This document shows positions 17,040 through 25,246 of a DNA stretch of 64,000 nucleotides, in pieces. The position numbers were made by a program, and so were the translations under genes. Source of the stretch: Shimia sediminis. Its GTDB lineage: Bacteria; Pseudomonadota; Alphaproteobacteria; Rhodobacterales; Rhodobacteraceae. The notes beneath the pieces are model-generated. The model saw only the letters and a list, made by a program, of their open reading frames with translations, did no database searches and was not told the DNA's origin. Location: assembly GCF_003990645.1 (NCBI RefSeq), contig NZ_RYZK01000002.1, forward strand, positions 620,001-684,000, written 5' to 3'. Position 1 is the first letter of the stretch. Every line of letters starts with the position of its first letter.

Positions 17040-17391
17040 CAAAACCGATACCCGAAAGATCGCACCGCTGTTGCGTCTTTTGGATCGTGAAAAGCGGGCG
17101 CTGCTGACCGGCAACCTTGGCGTTTTGACGGAAATCGCCGGCGAGAAAGAAAAGCTCTTGAAGCAGCTCGGGCCACTTGCCGGGGCCAGCACTGATGCGC
17201 TGACAGGTCTAAAGGGCAAGATTGAACGCAATCAGGTTCTGTTGAGCGGAGCACTCGAGGGCATCCGCGAGGTTTCAGAGCGCATCAAGACACTCAGGCG
17301 GGTCAAGCGTTCGCTGGAGACTTATGACCAATCTGGCCAGCGATCCGTCGTCACAACGGACCTTGGGCAACGAGTCGAAAAACGCGCATAG
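17032..17391 (+). CDS. flgN: FlgN-like flagellar export chaperone
   Basis: A 119-residue, highly charged helical protein with Leu/Lys/Glu periodicity (LLRLLDREKRALLTGNLGVLTEIAGEKEKLLKQL) that fits the FlgN family, the cytoplasmic chaperone for hook-associated proteins FlgK and FlgL. FlgN sequences are weakly conserved, so the call rests partly on size, coiled-coil character and position behind flgJ and before the flagellin gene. It starts inside the flgJ-like gene, suggesting translational coupling. Confidence 0.7.
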   Translation: MANKTDTRKIAPLLRLLDREKRALLTGNLGVLTEIAGEKEKLLKQLGPLAGASTDALTGLKGKIERNQVLLSGALEGIREVSERIKTLRRVKRSLETYDQSGQRSVVTTDLGQRVEKRA

Positions 17392-17433
17392 TCTGAGATT
17401 TATCTCAAATGCCGCAAATTTTACGCTGGGTGT

Positions 17434-17448
17434 TTAGCATTCCATTAG
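17434..17448 (+). promoter_or_regulatory. Weak CtrA-like box before the flagellin gene
   Basis: TTAG-CATTCCA-TTAG has the correct 7-base spacing of the CtrA consensus TTAA-N7-TTAA but a mismatch in each half. It lies about 150 bases upstream of fliC, which would leave a long structured leader. Confidence 0.25.
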
Positions 17449-17483
17449 CAGTTGAAGGGACATCTTGATCGGGCATCCGCAAG

Positions 17484-17574
17484 GGTGGCGCCACCAGTGA
17501 AACTGCTGGAGGCACTTGTCAGAAAGACTCTCATGACCGCCGCGGCGGACCGATCAACCGGGCGCAAAGCGCCC
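17484..17574 (+). promoter_or_regulatory. Structured 5' leader of flagellin mRNA
   Basis: Three short perfect inverted repeats stand in a row within 91 bases before fliC: GGTGGCGCCACC (17484-17495), CCGCCGCGGCGG (17537-17548) and GGGCGC-AAA-GCGCCC (17560-17574). The last ends 20 bases before the ATG. FlbT in Caulobacter acts on the 5' untranslated region of flagellin mRNA, and flbT lies two genes downstream here, so this leader is a plausible FlbT target. The structure is read from sequence; the role is inferred. Confidence 0.5.
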
Positions 17575-17594
17575 ACCATTTCAAGGGAAATGCC

Positions 17595-18866
17595 ATGTCC
17601 AGCATTCTGACAAACACCAGCGCAATGGTTGCGTTGCAAACACTGAAAAGCGTGAACTCAAACCTCGCCGAGACCCAAAACCAGATTTCAACCGGCAAGC
17701 GCGTGTCGAGTGCGCAAGATAACTCGGCCATCTGGGCGATTTCCAAGGTGATGGAATCGGACGTCGAAGGGTTCAAGGCGATTTCTGAGGGCCTATCGCT
17801 CGGGTCGTCAACCGTTGCAGTCGCACGCAATGCGTCGGAGACCGTGACTGATCTTTTGACACAGATGAAAGGCAAAATCGTTTCCGCGCAAGAGGCCAAT
17901 GTCGATCGGGACAAGCTTCAGACCGATATTGTCGCCCTGCGTGATCAGATCGAATCCGTGGTCGGCGCCGCACAATTCAATGGCCTGAACCTGATTGACG
18001 GATCGTCCACGGATGCGGTCGACATTCTCTCGTCGCTCGACCGGTCGACAGACGGAACCGTGTCAGATCGGTCAATCTCTGTCTCGCGTCAGGACTTGTC
18101 GCTGACCACAACGGCCACAAGCGCCGTCTTTGGTGCCGTCGATGTTGATGATGGTTCTTTGGCAACCAATGGCGCGACAGTTGACGACACGGCCGTGACA
18201 GTTGCTGACAGCGCAAACACAGTTGTCACCATCGAAAGCGTGTCGGAAGGCGCCAGCTACCGCATCGTTCTGGATGACGTGCAGCTTTCAGCGACGGGTG
18301 GAGGAACCGCAGTCGGCAGCCGCACCTTTGAATATGTCGCGGGAACCGATGACAGTGCTGAAAGCGTAGCACAAAACCTGTTCGGACAAATCAATGCCTA
18401 TCTCGGCGCGTCCACGTCATCCAGCGACTATTCGCTTGCCCAAAGCGGTGCGGCTTTGACCATATCAAACGACTCGGGCGCTAGCATGGATGTGACGGTC
18501 AAGACCTCCTCCGGTGGTACGCCCGGAACATCGGCGAGCGGCTCTGGTCTCGGGGCATTGAATGCCATTGATGTCTCAACCGAAGTTGGCGCAGGTCAGG
18601 CTTTGTCGACAATCGAATCCCTGATCCAGACGTCGATCGATGCAGCGGCAGCCTTTGGCTCGGCCCAAAGCCGCATCGAGACGCAAACCGACTTTGTGTC
18701 TCAGCTGACCGACTCGCTGAAGACAGGGATCGGCGCACTGGTGGACGCTGATATGGAAGAAACATCCGCAAGGCTTCAGGCCCTCCAGGTGCAACAGCAA
18801 CTTGCAACGCAATCGCTGTCGATCGCCAATCAGGCGCCGCAGTCGATCCTGTCGCTCTTCCGCTAA
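17595..18866 (+). CDS. fliC: Flagellin
   Basis: A 423-residue filament subunit exported by the flagellar type III system. Both polymerisation ends are conserved: the N-terminal MSSILTNTSAMVALQTLKSV and QISTGKRVSSAQDNSAIWAI, and the C-terminal LQVQQQLATQSLSIANQAPQ ending in SILSLFR. The middle third is variable, surface-exposed and rich in Ser, Thr, Ala and Gly. It is the only flagellin gene in the window. FlaF and FlbT, the post-transcriptional regulators of flagellin, are encoded directly downstream. Confidence 0.96.
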   Translation: MSSILTNTSAMVALQTLKSVNSNLAETQNQISTGKRVSSAQDNSAIWAISKVMESDVEGFKAISEGLSLGSSTVAVARNASETVTDLLTQMKGKIVSAQEANVDRDKLQTDIVALRDQIESVVGAAQFNGLNLIDGSSTDAVDILSSLDRSTDGTVSDRSISVSRQDLSLTTTATSAVFGAVDVDDGSLATNGATVDDTAVTVADSANTVVTIESVSEGASYRIVLDDVQLSATGGGTAVGSRTFEYVAGTDDSAESVAQNLFGQINAYLGASTSSSDYSLAQSGAALTISNDSGASMDVTVKTSSGGTPGTSASGSGLGALNAIDVSTEVGAGQALSTIESLIQTSIDAAAAFGSAQSRIETQTDFVSQLTDSLKTGIGALVDADMEETSARLQALQVQQQLATQSLSIANQAPQSILSLFR

Positions 18867-18876
18867 TCATAGATGG

Positions 18877-18897
18877 GGCGCGGGCGGTGTCCGCGCC
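18877..18897 (+). repeat. Hairpin after the flagellin gene
   Basis: GGCGCGG (18877-18883) and CCGCGCC (18891-18897) form a perfect stem around a 7-base loop, ten bases behind the fliC stop. There is no T-run, so it may protect the 3' end of the abundant flagellin message while allowing some read-through into flaF. Confidence 0.5.
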
Positions 18898-18932
18898 TCG
18901 TATCCACGATTCCCTTCTCTAAAGGATAGCAC

Positions 18933-19310
18933 ATGGTTTCCCACGACCTGGCCCGACGCGCATATGGCGTGAATGCCGCTCCGACCCGTTCCCCCAGAAC
19001 CCTAGAGTACGACGCCATCGCACAAGTTACGCGACAGCTGAAAACAGCCGCCGATCTGGGCGACAAGGGATTTTCCGAATTGGCCAAGGCCATTCACGAA
19101 AACCGCCGCCTTTGGGCTTTGTTTGCAAGTTCGGTGGCCGATGACGACAACGCCCTGCCCGCCGAATTGAGAGCGCAGCTGTTTTACCTGGCAGAATTCA
19201 CAAATGTTCAGAGCTCAAAGGTTCTTGCCGGTCAGGCCGGGGTACAGCCATTGCTTGAGGTGAATACCGCAATTCTGAGGGGTTTAAGAGCAGAGAGGCA
19301 GGCGGCATGA
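18933..19310 (+). CDS. flaF: Flagellar biosynthesis regulator FlaF
   Basis: A 125-residue cytoplasmic protein of the FlaF family. Characteristic stretches are ARRAYGVNAAPTRSPRTLEYDAIAQVTRQL and NRRLWALFASSVADDDNALP, then LFYLAEFT. In Caulobacter FlaF is needed for flagellin production and opposes FlbT. It begins 66 bases after fliC and overlaps flbT by four bases (ATGA), so the pair is probably translated together. Confidence 0.92.
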   Translation: MVSHDLARRAYGVNAAPTRSPRTLEYDAIAQVTRQLKTAADLGDKGFSELAKAIHENRRLWALFASSVADDDNALPAELRAQLFYLAEFTNVQSSKVLAGQAGVQPLLEVNTAILRGLRAERQAA

Positions 19311-19711
19311 GTGGTCTTGTTCTAAAACTGAGCCCCAAGGAAAGAGTGCTGGTTAATGGCGCGGTGATCGAAAATGGCGACCGGCGCAGCCGATTGTCCA
19401 TTGTGACACCCAATGCGAACATCTTGCGTTTGCGAGACGCCATCCATCCGGAACAGGCCAATACACCGGTTCGGCGGGTCTGCTACGCCTTGCAGCTCAT
19501 CCTAACCGGAGACTCGGTGCCGGAAGAAGCCAGTCTTCCCATTCTGCGGCGCATTGAAGAGCTCAGCCGGATACTCACGGACACGGACAGTCGCCGGCAC
19601 CTGACCTTGGCAACCGAAGCCATCCTGGCCGGGCGGCATTACCAGGGATTGAAAGCTTTGCGCACCTTGTTGCCGCGAGAAGACCGCCTGCTTGCGGCTT
19701 GTCCGCAATGA
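19307..19711 (+). CDS. flbT: Flagellin mRNA regulator FlbT
   Basis: A 134-residue member of the FlbT family, an RNA-level repressor that couples flagellin synthesis to hook completion. The N-terminus GLVLKLSPKERVLVNGAVIENGDRR and the later ILRLRDAIHPEQANTPVRRVCY are typical. The gene overlaps both flaF and the following DUF1217 gene by four bases. Confidence 0.92.
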   Translation: MSGLVLKLSPKERVLVNGAVIENGDRRSRLSIVTPNANILRLRDAIHPEQANTPVRRVCYALQLILTGDSVPEEASLPILRRIEELSRILTDTDSRRHLTLATEAILAGRHYQGLKALRTLLPREDRLLAACPQ

Positions 19712-20496
19712 GCTTTCAACCCGTACTTCCGACCGGGGGTCTTGTTGGGTGGGCCTTTCTGCAGCGCACTCTCGAAGATCAGACGACGGCGTTCAACCAA
19801 GCCGCAACAATGCAGCGTGACACGGCGTACTTTGAGGAGAATATCGGCAAAATCGACACTGCAGAGGAGCTCGTGTCCGATCGTCGATTGCTGCGCGTTG
19901 CGCTCGGTGCCTTTGGTTTATCGGATGACATCGACAACACATTTTTCATTCGAAAGATCCTGGAAGACGGCACGTTGTCCGATGACGCATTGTCAAATCG
20001 CCTGACCGATACACGTTACAAAGATTTGGCATCCGCCTTTGGATTTGGGGATTTTGCGACGCCAAGCACAAAGATTTCAAACTTTGGGTCTGACATCACC
20101 GAATCCTATCGGCAGCGTCAGTTCGAAGTTGCTGTTGGTGCGCAAGATGAAAGCATGAGGCTTGCCATGAACGCAGACCGCGAGTTGGCGGAGTTTGGGT
20201 CATCAAGCGAGAGTGAAGACACAAAGTGGTTCCGTGTGTTGGGATCTCCACCGCTGCGCCAGGTTTTTGAAACCGCACTGGGTATGCCATCTTCATTTTC
20301 GCAGCTGGATATCGATCGACAGCTGAATCTTTTGAAGGAGCGGTCAGAAAGCCAATTTGGGGACAGCTCGGTGGCGCAGTTTGAAACCACTTCCATGCGT
20401 GAAACCTTGGTTGAGCGTTACTTGTTGATGAGTCAGATCAAGGACTCGCCCTCTTCGTCACCGGCGGAGATCGCGCTGACATTGCTGCAATCCTAG
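19708..20496 (+). CDS. DUF1217 family flagellar protein
   Basis: A 262-residue protein of the DUF1217 family, which occurs in alphaproteobacterial flagellar clusters. It has the family-like start FQPVLPTGGLVGWAFLQRTLEDQ and is mostly helical and soluble, with no signal peptide. The biochemical role is not known; position suggests a link to flagellin or filament assembly. The ATG overlapping the flbT stop is preferred to an upstream in-frame start. It converges on fliI with 27 bases between the stops. Confidence 0.75.
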   Translation: MSFQPVLPTGGLVGWAFLQRTLEDQTTAFNQAATMQRDTAYFEENIGKIDTAEELVSDRRLLRVALGAFGLSDDIDNTFFIRKILEDGTLSDDALSNRLTDTRYKDLASAFGFGDFATPSTKISNFGSDITESYRQRQFEVAVGAQDESMRLAMNADRELAEFGSSSESEDTKWFRVLGSPPLRQVFETALGMPSSFSQLDIDRQLNLLKERSESQFGDSSVAQFETTSMRETLVERYLLMSQIKDSPSSSPAEIALTLLQS

Positions 20497-20523
20497 GGCA
20501 TTTGTGGTGGGTGCCCATCAGCG

Positions 20524-21855
20524 CTATTTCAAAGCGCCTGAACGACGAAGCGCCAGTTCGAGCCGCGTAAAGCTCTCTGAAATGGGCCTGTTTTCTGTAT
20601 CACCCCACAGCCCTTCAAGCTCAGGTCTGGCGCGAATGGCCGCATCAATCTTTTCGTCCGTACCTTCCTTGTAGAGTCCGGTTTTTACCATCATTTCAGC
20701 CTCGTCGTATTCAGACAGTAAGCGCCGCGCCGCGCCGATCATCTTGTTCTCGTGGTCATCCGCAGCATGAGGCAGAGACCGGGATACAGAGCGCAACAGG
20801 TTCACCGCCGGAAACCTGCCGCGCTCGGCGATGCGCCGATCCAAAACAACGTGCCCGTCAAGCACCCCGCGAAGAATGTCGGCGATGGGTTCTTCCATGT
20901 CTGAACCGGCAACCAGGACGCTGAAAAGCGCGGTAATGTCACCTTGTCCATCACACCCCGGCCCCGCGCGTTCGCACAGTGACATGATCATATGTGACGT
21001 TGAGGGTGGATAGCCCCTGAGCGCCGGCATTTCCCCGCTGGCGACAGCCACTTCGCGATGTGCTTCGGCAAAGCGCGTGATCGAATCTGCAAGCAACAAT
21101 ACTTGCTTGCCTTGATCGCGAAAATATTCGGCAACGGCCATGGCGGTCCAGGCACAGCGGCGGCGCAGAATGGGTGACTGATCCGACGTCGCGGCCACAA
21201 CAACAGAGCGCGCCATGCCTTCTGGCCCGAGGATATTCTCGACAAAATCCCGAAGCTCGCGGCCCCGCTCGCCGATCATTGCCAGAACAACAACCTCAGC
21301 CGTGACCCCTCGCGCCAACTGACCCAGCAGGGTCGATTTTCCCACACCGGAGCCAGCGAACAACCCGAGGCGCTGACCACGAACCAACGGGAGCATCGTG
21401 TTAAAGACGTTCAGGCCCGTCTCTAATCGGTCACCAAGAGCCCGCCTGCGCGCTGGCGGCGGAGGTGAGGCCCGCCTTGATCTAATTTCGGACCCACGCA
21501 GGATCGGATCCCCATCCAGAGGCTGGCCGTCGGGGTCAACAACCCGGCCAATCCAAGCCTCTGATGGCGCAATCCCGGACACTTTTATCAGCCCTGCGCG
21601 ATCGCCGAGCCTGACACCGTTCGGGGGTTCTTCTGGAAGAACGCTGAGCGCATCGTCATGTAACTGGACAATCTCGCCTTTGATACCTTTGCCATCGTGT
21701 GAAAACAGCCGGACCTGATCCCCGACGCGCGCTGATCGAGTCAGCCCACCTATGCGCAACAGATTGCCCTCAACCGCGCGTACTCTACCGATCTCGGCTG
21801 CAACTTGAATGGCCTCAATCTCTGCCACGAGCCCTGTTGTTCCGGTGCCTTGCAT
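20524..21855 (-). CDS. fliI: Flagellum-specific ATPase FliI
   Basis: A 443-residue ATPase of the flagellar type III export apparatus, homologous to F1-ATPase beta. Walker A is AGSGVGKST at residues 167-175, and VLAMIGERGRELRDFVEN and VLLLADSITRFAEAHRE follow. The family segment GDRLETGLNVFNTMLPLVRGQ is intact. The start MQGTGTT is preferred; the longer frame would overlap the divergent flgB region and begins with non-family sequence. It is transcribed apart from fliH, which lies about 16 kb away beside fliF. Confidence 0.94.
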   Translation of the reverse strand: MQGTGTTGLVAEIEAIQVAAEIGRVRAVEGNLLRIGGLTRSARVGDQVRLFSHDGKGIKGEIVQLHDDALSVLPEEPPNGVRLGDRAGLIKVSGIAPSEAWIGRVVDPDGQPLDGDPILRGSEIRSRRASPPPPARRRALGDRLETGLNVFNTMLPLVRGQRLGLFAGSGVGKSTLLGQLARGVTAEVVVLAMIGERGRELRDFVENILGPEGMARSVVVAATSDQSPILRRRCAWTAMAVAEYFRDQGKQVLLLADSITRFAEAHREVAVASGEMPALRGYPPSTSHMIMSLCERAGPGCDGQGDITALFSVLVAGSDMEEPIADILRGVLDGHVVLDRRIAERGRFPAVNLLRSVSRSLPHAADDHENKMIGAARRLLSEYDEAEMMVKTGLYKEGTDEKIDAAIRARPELEGLWGDTENRPISESFTRLELALRRSGALK

Positions 21856-21901
21856 GGGTTCTCCAATCTTCCTCTGAAAACAATTTCTAAAGGAATCAGG
21901 G

Positions 21902-21916
21902 TTAAGCCTTGATTTA
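21902..21916 (+). promoter_or_regulatory. CtrA-like box before flgB
   Basis: TTAA-GCCTTGA-TTTA fits TTAA-N7-TTAA with one mismatch. It lies in the spacer between divergent fliI and flgB, 24 bases before the flgB ATG, closer to the start codon than a typical activator site. Confidence 0.35.
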
Positions 21917-21939
21917 TGCGTTTCGAGGGAGAAGCCCCG

Positions 21940-22332
21940 ATGTTTCAGGATCTGGATGTTTTTAAAGTGAGCCATGCTATGGCGACTCACGCGGCAAACC
22001 GTCAGGCTATTGTCGCGCGCAACATCGCCAACGCTGACACCCCGGGATATGCCGCACGGGATCTACCGAGCTTTCAGGAACAATTCTCAAAGGCGCGCGC
22101 AACTTCGGACACGTCGATGCGCGCAACGCGACAGGGTCATCTGGCAACCTCTGCCGGTGAACAGGTTGAACTGCGTACAAATGGCGCGGCCCTTGGGGCA
22201 CCCAATGGCAACTCGGTGTCGCTTGAGGAAGAGATGCTCAAGGCCGTCGACATCAAACGCCAGCATGACCGCGCCCTCACCATTTACAAATCCGCTCTGG
22301 GCGTGTTGCGCACCAGTCTGGGCCGTAGATAG
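21940..22332 (+). CDS. flgB: Proximal rod protein FlgB
   Basis: A 130-residue periplasmic rod subunit exported through the flagellar apparatus. The conserved rod signature NIANADTPGYAARDLPSFQEQF is near residue 30, and VDIKRQHDRALTIYKSALGVL near the C-terminus. The start at MFQDLDV has GAGGGAGAAG upstream; an earlier in-frame ATG would add eight residues. First gene of the flgB-to-flgH unit. Confidence 0.93.
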   Translation: MFQDLDVFKVSHAMATHAANRQAIVARNIANADTPGYAARDLPSFQEQFSKARATSDTSMRATRQGHLATSAGEQVELRTNGAALGAPNGNSVSLEEEMLKAVDIKRQHDRALTIYKSALGVLRTSLGRR

Positions 22333-22343
22333 GAGGGCGAGAG

Positions 22344-22730
22344 ATGACCGATTTTTCATCCGCATTGGGCCTGAGCGCCAGCGGCCTGCGCGCACAGGCT
22401 CAACGATTGCAGCACGTGTCGGAAAACATCGCAAATGCCGATACACCGGGCTACAGACGCAAGTCTGTCCCCTTTGAAACCGCGCTGGGTGACGCCGCAG
22501 GCCACGTCAGAACCGGGCGTGTTACATTGGATCAAAGCGATCTGAAACGCGTGTTTGATCCCTCTCACCCACTCGCGGACATGACCGGACATTTCGACGG
22601 TTCGAACGTCGATCTCATGGTGGAAATCGCCGACGCCCGCGAAGCCCAACGAAGTTACGAAGCAAATCTCAAAATGTTCGATCAGACCCGGCAGATGTCG
22701 TCGGCTCTGATGGAACTGTTGCGGAAATAG
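22344..22730 (+). CDS. flgC: Proximal rod protein FlgC
   Basis: A 128-residue rod protein with the axial-family N-terminus GLSASGLRAQAQRLQHVSENIANADTPGYRRK and the C-terminal NVDLMVEIADAREAQRSYEANLKMF heptad region. Together with FlgB, FlgF and FliE it builds the rod above the MS ring. It begins eleven bases after flgB with a GGAGGGCGAGAG ribosome binding site. Confidence 0.95.
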   Translation: MTDFSSALGLSASGLRAQAQRLQHVSENIANADTPGYRRKSVPFETALGDAAGHVRTGRVTLDQSDLKRVFDPSHPLADMTGHFDGSNVDLMVEIADAREAQRSYEANLKMFDQTRQMSSALMELLRK

Positions 22731-22741
22731 GAGTATTCAGA

Positions 22742-23032
22742 ATGGATATCCGTGCAAGCCTCGCCGCGCAATCTTATGCTGCGGCCAAACCAGCCACAAA
22801 GGCCAGCGAGAATTCGGCACAGACCGGCCCCGGATTTGCCAATCTGGCTCAGGATTTTGCCGAGGCTCTGCGCGACTCTGAAAAGGTTGCAATGCAGTCG
22901 ATGACCGGGGGTGCCGACCCGCATTCTCTGGTCCAGGCGTTGGCGCAAACCGAGCTGGCGGTCGAAACGGCCGTGACGGTTCGTGACAAGGTCGTTGAAG
23001 CCTATCAAGAAATTTTGAGAATGCCGGTCTGA
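22742..23032 (+). CDS. fliE: Flagellar hook-basal body complex protein FliE
   Basis: A 96-residue adaptor between the MS ring and the rod. Family features are FANLAQDFAEALRDSEKVAMQSMTGG and LVQALAQTELAVETAVTVRDKVVEAYQEILRMPV. The last bases overlap the start of fliQ (TGATG). Confidence 0.93.
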   Translation: MDIRASLAAQSYAAAKPATKASENSAQTGPGFANLAQDFAEALRDSEKVAMQSMTGGADPHSLVQALAQTELAVETAVTVRDKVVEAYQEILRMPV

Positions 23033-23301
23033 TGTTGGGAGAAGCCGTTTTCTTCGACACGCTGCGCCAAGGTTTGTGGGTCGCTGTGATCGTTTCCGTC
23101 CCCATTCTTGCCGTGGCATTGATTGCAGGTGTGACCGTCGGTCTGTTTCAGGCGCTGACATCCATCCAGGAAATGACCCTGACGTTTGTGCCCAAGCTCT
23201 TGGCCATTGTTGTGGTGTTTTGGATGTCCATGGGGTTCATGTCGCAAACGCTCGTGTCCTTTTTCCAAGGCACTCTTATCCCACTCATTGTTGGGGGCTG
23301 A
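23032..23301 (+). CDS. fliQ: Flagellar export membrane protein FliQ
   Basis: An 89-residue inner-membrane protein with two transmembrane helices (about 15-38 and 50-72). It forms part of the helical FliP-FliQ-FliR export gate. ALTSIQEMTLTFVPKLLAIVVVFWM is the diagnostic stretch. It is placed among rod genes, away from fliP and fliR. Confidence 0.95.
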   Translation: MLGEAVFFDTLRQGLWVAVIVSVPILAVALIAGVTVGLFQALTSIQEMTLTFVPKLLAIVVVFWMSMGFMSQTLVSFFQGTLIPLIVGG

Positions 23302-23304
23302 GCA

Positions 23305-24018
23305 ATGGAAAACACTGGCTACACAACATTGACACGTCAATCCGGACTGACCCGGGAAATGTCCGTTTTGGCAAACAACATCGCCAACGCTTCAACGACG
23401 GGATACCGGCAAGAAGGCTTGGTATTTTCCGAATTCGTGCATCGCGTGGCAGAGGGGCCGTCCCTGTCGATGGCACTGGGGGATGCTCAGACAACATCGT
23501 TTCAACAGGGAACGCTGACGCAAACCGGTGGGCCCTTTGATTTGGCGATTGAGGGAAACGGATTCTTTCTGATTGAGACGCCAGACGGCAACATGCTGAG
23601 CCGCGCCGGCAGCTTTTCTCCAAACGCGCAGGGCGATCTTGTAACGATGTCTGGGTTTCGGGTTTTGGATGCCGGTGGTGCCCCTGTTTTCATTCCCCCC
23701 GACGCAAAGGACCTGATGATCGCCCCGGACGGCACGATGAGCCACGAAGGCCGCGCAATTGGCCAGATTGGACTGTTCCAACCCGTCGAGGGTGACAGGC
23801 TGACGCGCCGCGATGGCGTGATGTTTCAATCCGAAATCGAGCCTGAACCCGTTGTCGAAGCACAAATTCTTCAGGGCTTTCTGGAGGCATCCAATGTCGA
23901 CCCCATCTCTCAGATGGCCAGGATGATCGAAGTCCAGCGCGCCTATGAAATGGGGCAAAAATTCCTCGACACTGAAAATGAGCGCGTGCGCAGCGTTCTG
24001 CAAACCCTGATCCGATAA
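23305..24018 (+). CDS. flgF: Flagellar rod protein FlgF
   Basis: A 237-residue proximal rod protein. It has the axial-family N-terminus (LTREMSVLANNIANASTTGYRQEGLVF), a central flagellar hook/rod domain (FDLAIEGNGFFLIETPDGNMLSRAGSF) and the C-terminal EASNVDPISQMARMIEVQRAYEMGQKF helix. It is shorter than FlgG and precedes it, as in most bacteria. Confidence 0.94.
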   Translation: MENTGYTTLTRQSGLTREMSVLANNIANASTTGYRQEGLVFSEFVHRVAEGPSLSMALGDAQTTSFQQGTLTQTGGPFDLAIEGNGFFLIETPDGNMLSRAGSFSPNAQGDLVTMSGFRVLDAGGAPVFIPPDAKDLMIAPDGTMSHEGRAIGQIGLFQPVEGDRLTRRDGVMFQSEIEPEPVVEAQILQGFLEASNVDPISQMARMIEVQRAYEMGQKFLDTENERVRSVLQTLIR

Positions 24019-24033
24019 ACGAAGGAGATCACC

Positions 24034-24819
24034 ATGCGGGCCCTTAAAATCGCCGCTACCGGAATGAGCGCCCAACAAATGCGCGTGGAAACCATTTCCA
24101 ATAACCTCGCCAATATGTCGACGACGGGCTACAACGCCCGGCGGGCAGAATTCAGCGATCTGCACTACCAGCAAATGTCACGCCCGGGGACGGTGAATGC
24201 CGCGGACGGGACCATATTGCCCACAGGCGTGCAGCTGGGATTGGGTGTGCGACCGTCAGCCGTGACCGTTCACCTGGCTCAGGGGTCTTTGTCGGCCACT
24301 GGCGGGGATCTGGACGTCGCCATCGAAGGGCGTGGATTTCTCGAGGTCACAATGCCCTCGGGGCTGTCCGCATACACCCGCGATGGGTCATTAAAACGGG
24401 ACGCGGATGGGTTGATCGTGACCTCAGATGGTTTTCCCGTGCAGCCGGAAATCACCATTCCAACAGACGCACGCAGCATCTCGATCAATGCGGATGGCGA
24501 AATCTATGCTTATTTTGCTGATGTTCCCGAACCTGAACTTCTGGGCCAACTGACCCTGGCAACCTTTGCAAATGCCAAAGGATTGGAGGCGACCGGAGCC
24601 AACCTATTCCTTGAGACAGAGGCCTCTGGCCCCCCGAATGTGACAGATCCCGGCAGTGACGGTACGGGCATTTTGCGGCAGGGCTATCTGGAGGACAGTT
24701 CAGTCGATGCCGTGCGGGAAGTAACCGAATTGATCGAAGCTCAGCGGGGCTATGAGCTGAATGCCAAGGTGATCACCGCAGCAGATCAAATGCTCTCGGC
24801 GACCACGCAGATCCGCTGA
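24034..24819 (+). CDS. flgG: Distal rod protein FlgG
   Basis: A 261-residue distal rod subunit with MRALKIAATGMSAQQMRVETISNNLANMSTTGY at the N-terminus, PTGVQLGLGVRPSAV after the first domain, and SSVDAVREVTELIEAQRGYELNAKVI at the C-terminus. Length and layout are normal. A GAAGGAG ribosome binding site precedes it. Its stop overlaps the flgA start by one base (TGATG). Confidence 0.95.
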   Translation: MRALKIAATGMSAQQMRVETISNNLANMSTTGYNARRAEFSDLHYQQMSRPGTVNAADGTILPTGVQLGLGVRPSAVTVHLAQGSLSATGGDLDVAIEGRGFLEVTMPSGLSAYTRDGSLKRDADGLIVTSDGFPVQPEITIPTDARSISINADGEIYAYFADVPEPELLGQLTLATFANAKGLEATGANLFLETEASGPPNVTDPGSDGTGILRQGYLEDSSVDAVREVTELIEAQRGYELNAKVITAADQMLSATTQIR

Positions 24820-25235
24820 TGGCACGTCTCCTTTTACTTCTGCTCTTTCTGCCAACCTGCGGGTTGCCTGACAGCGTCGTTGCGACCCGAACCATTCGCG
24901 CACAAAGCATTGTGACCGAGGATGCGATTTCCTTTGTGCTCGCCAATCACAAAGGTGCCGTTGCCAATCCATCTGATGTTCTCGGTCTTGAGGCTCGGGT
25001 CACGATCTACCCGGGTCGCCCGATCCGACCTGACGATGTCGGCCCACCTGCATTGATTGAGCGAAATGACATCGTGACCCTGATCTACGCCAACAACGGC
25101 GTGTCAATTTTGACCGAGGGTCGAAGCCTGTCGCGCGCCGCTGTCGGCGAGCGCGCGCGCGTTATCAACCTGGCTTCTCGAAAATCTGTTTCAGGTATCG
25201 TCCGGCCGGACGGTGCCGTCCTGGTCTCGAATTAA
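24819..25235 (+). CDS. flgA: P-ring assembly chaperone FlgA
   Basis: A 138-residue periplasmic chaperone for FlgI, shorter than enteric FlgA. It has a signal peptide with a Cys near position 14 (LPTCGLPDSV) and an SAF-type domain (VVATRTIRAQSIVTEDAI, RVTIYPGRPIRPDDVG, then VGERARVINLASRKSVSGIV). The Cys could be a lipobox, though LPTC is not a strong one. Confidence 0.88.
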   Translation: MARLLLLLLFLPTCGLPDSVVATRTIRAQSIVTEDAISFVLANHKGAVANPSDVLGLEARVTIYPGRPIRPDDVGPPALIERNDIVTLIYANNGVSILTEGRSLSRAAVGERARVINLASRKSVSGIVRPDGAVLVSN

Positions 25236-25246
25236 GGGGGGTCTTT

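Noticed and set aside
17537-17574. Leader palindromes as a terminator before fliC
   Set aside because: No T-run follows and a highly expressed gene starts 20 bases later, so a leader role is more likely.
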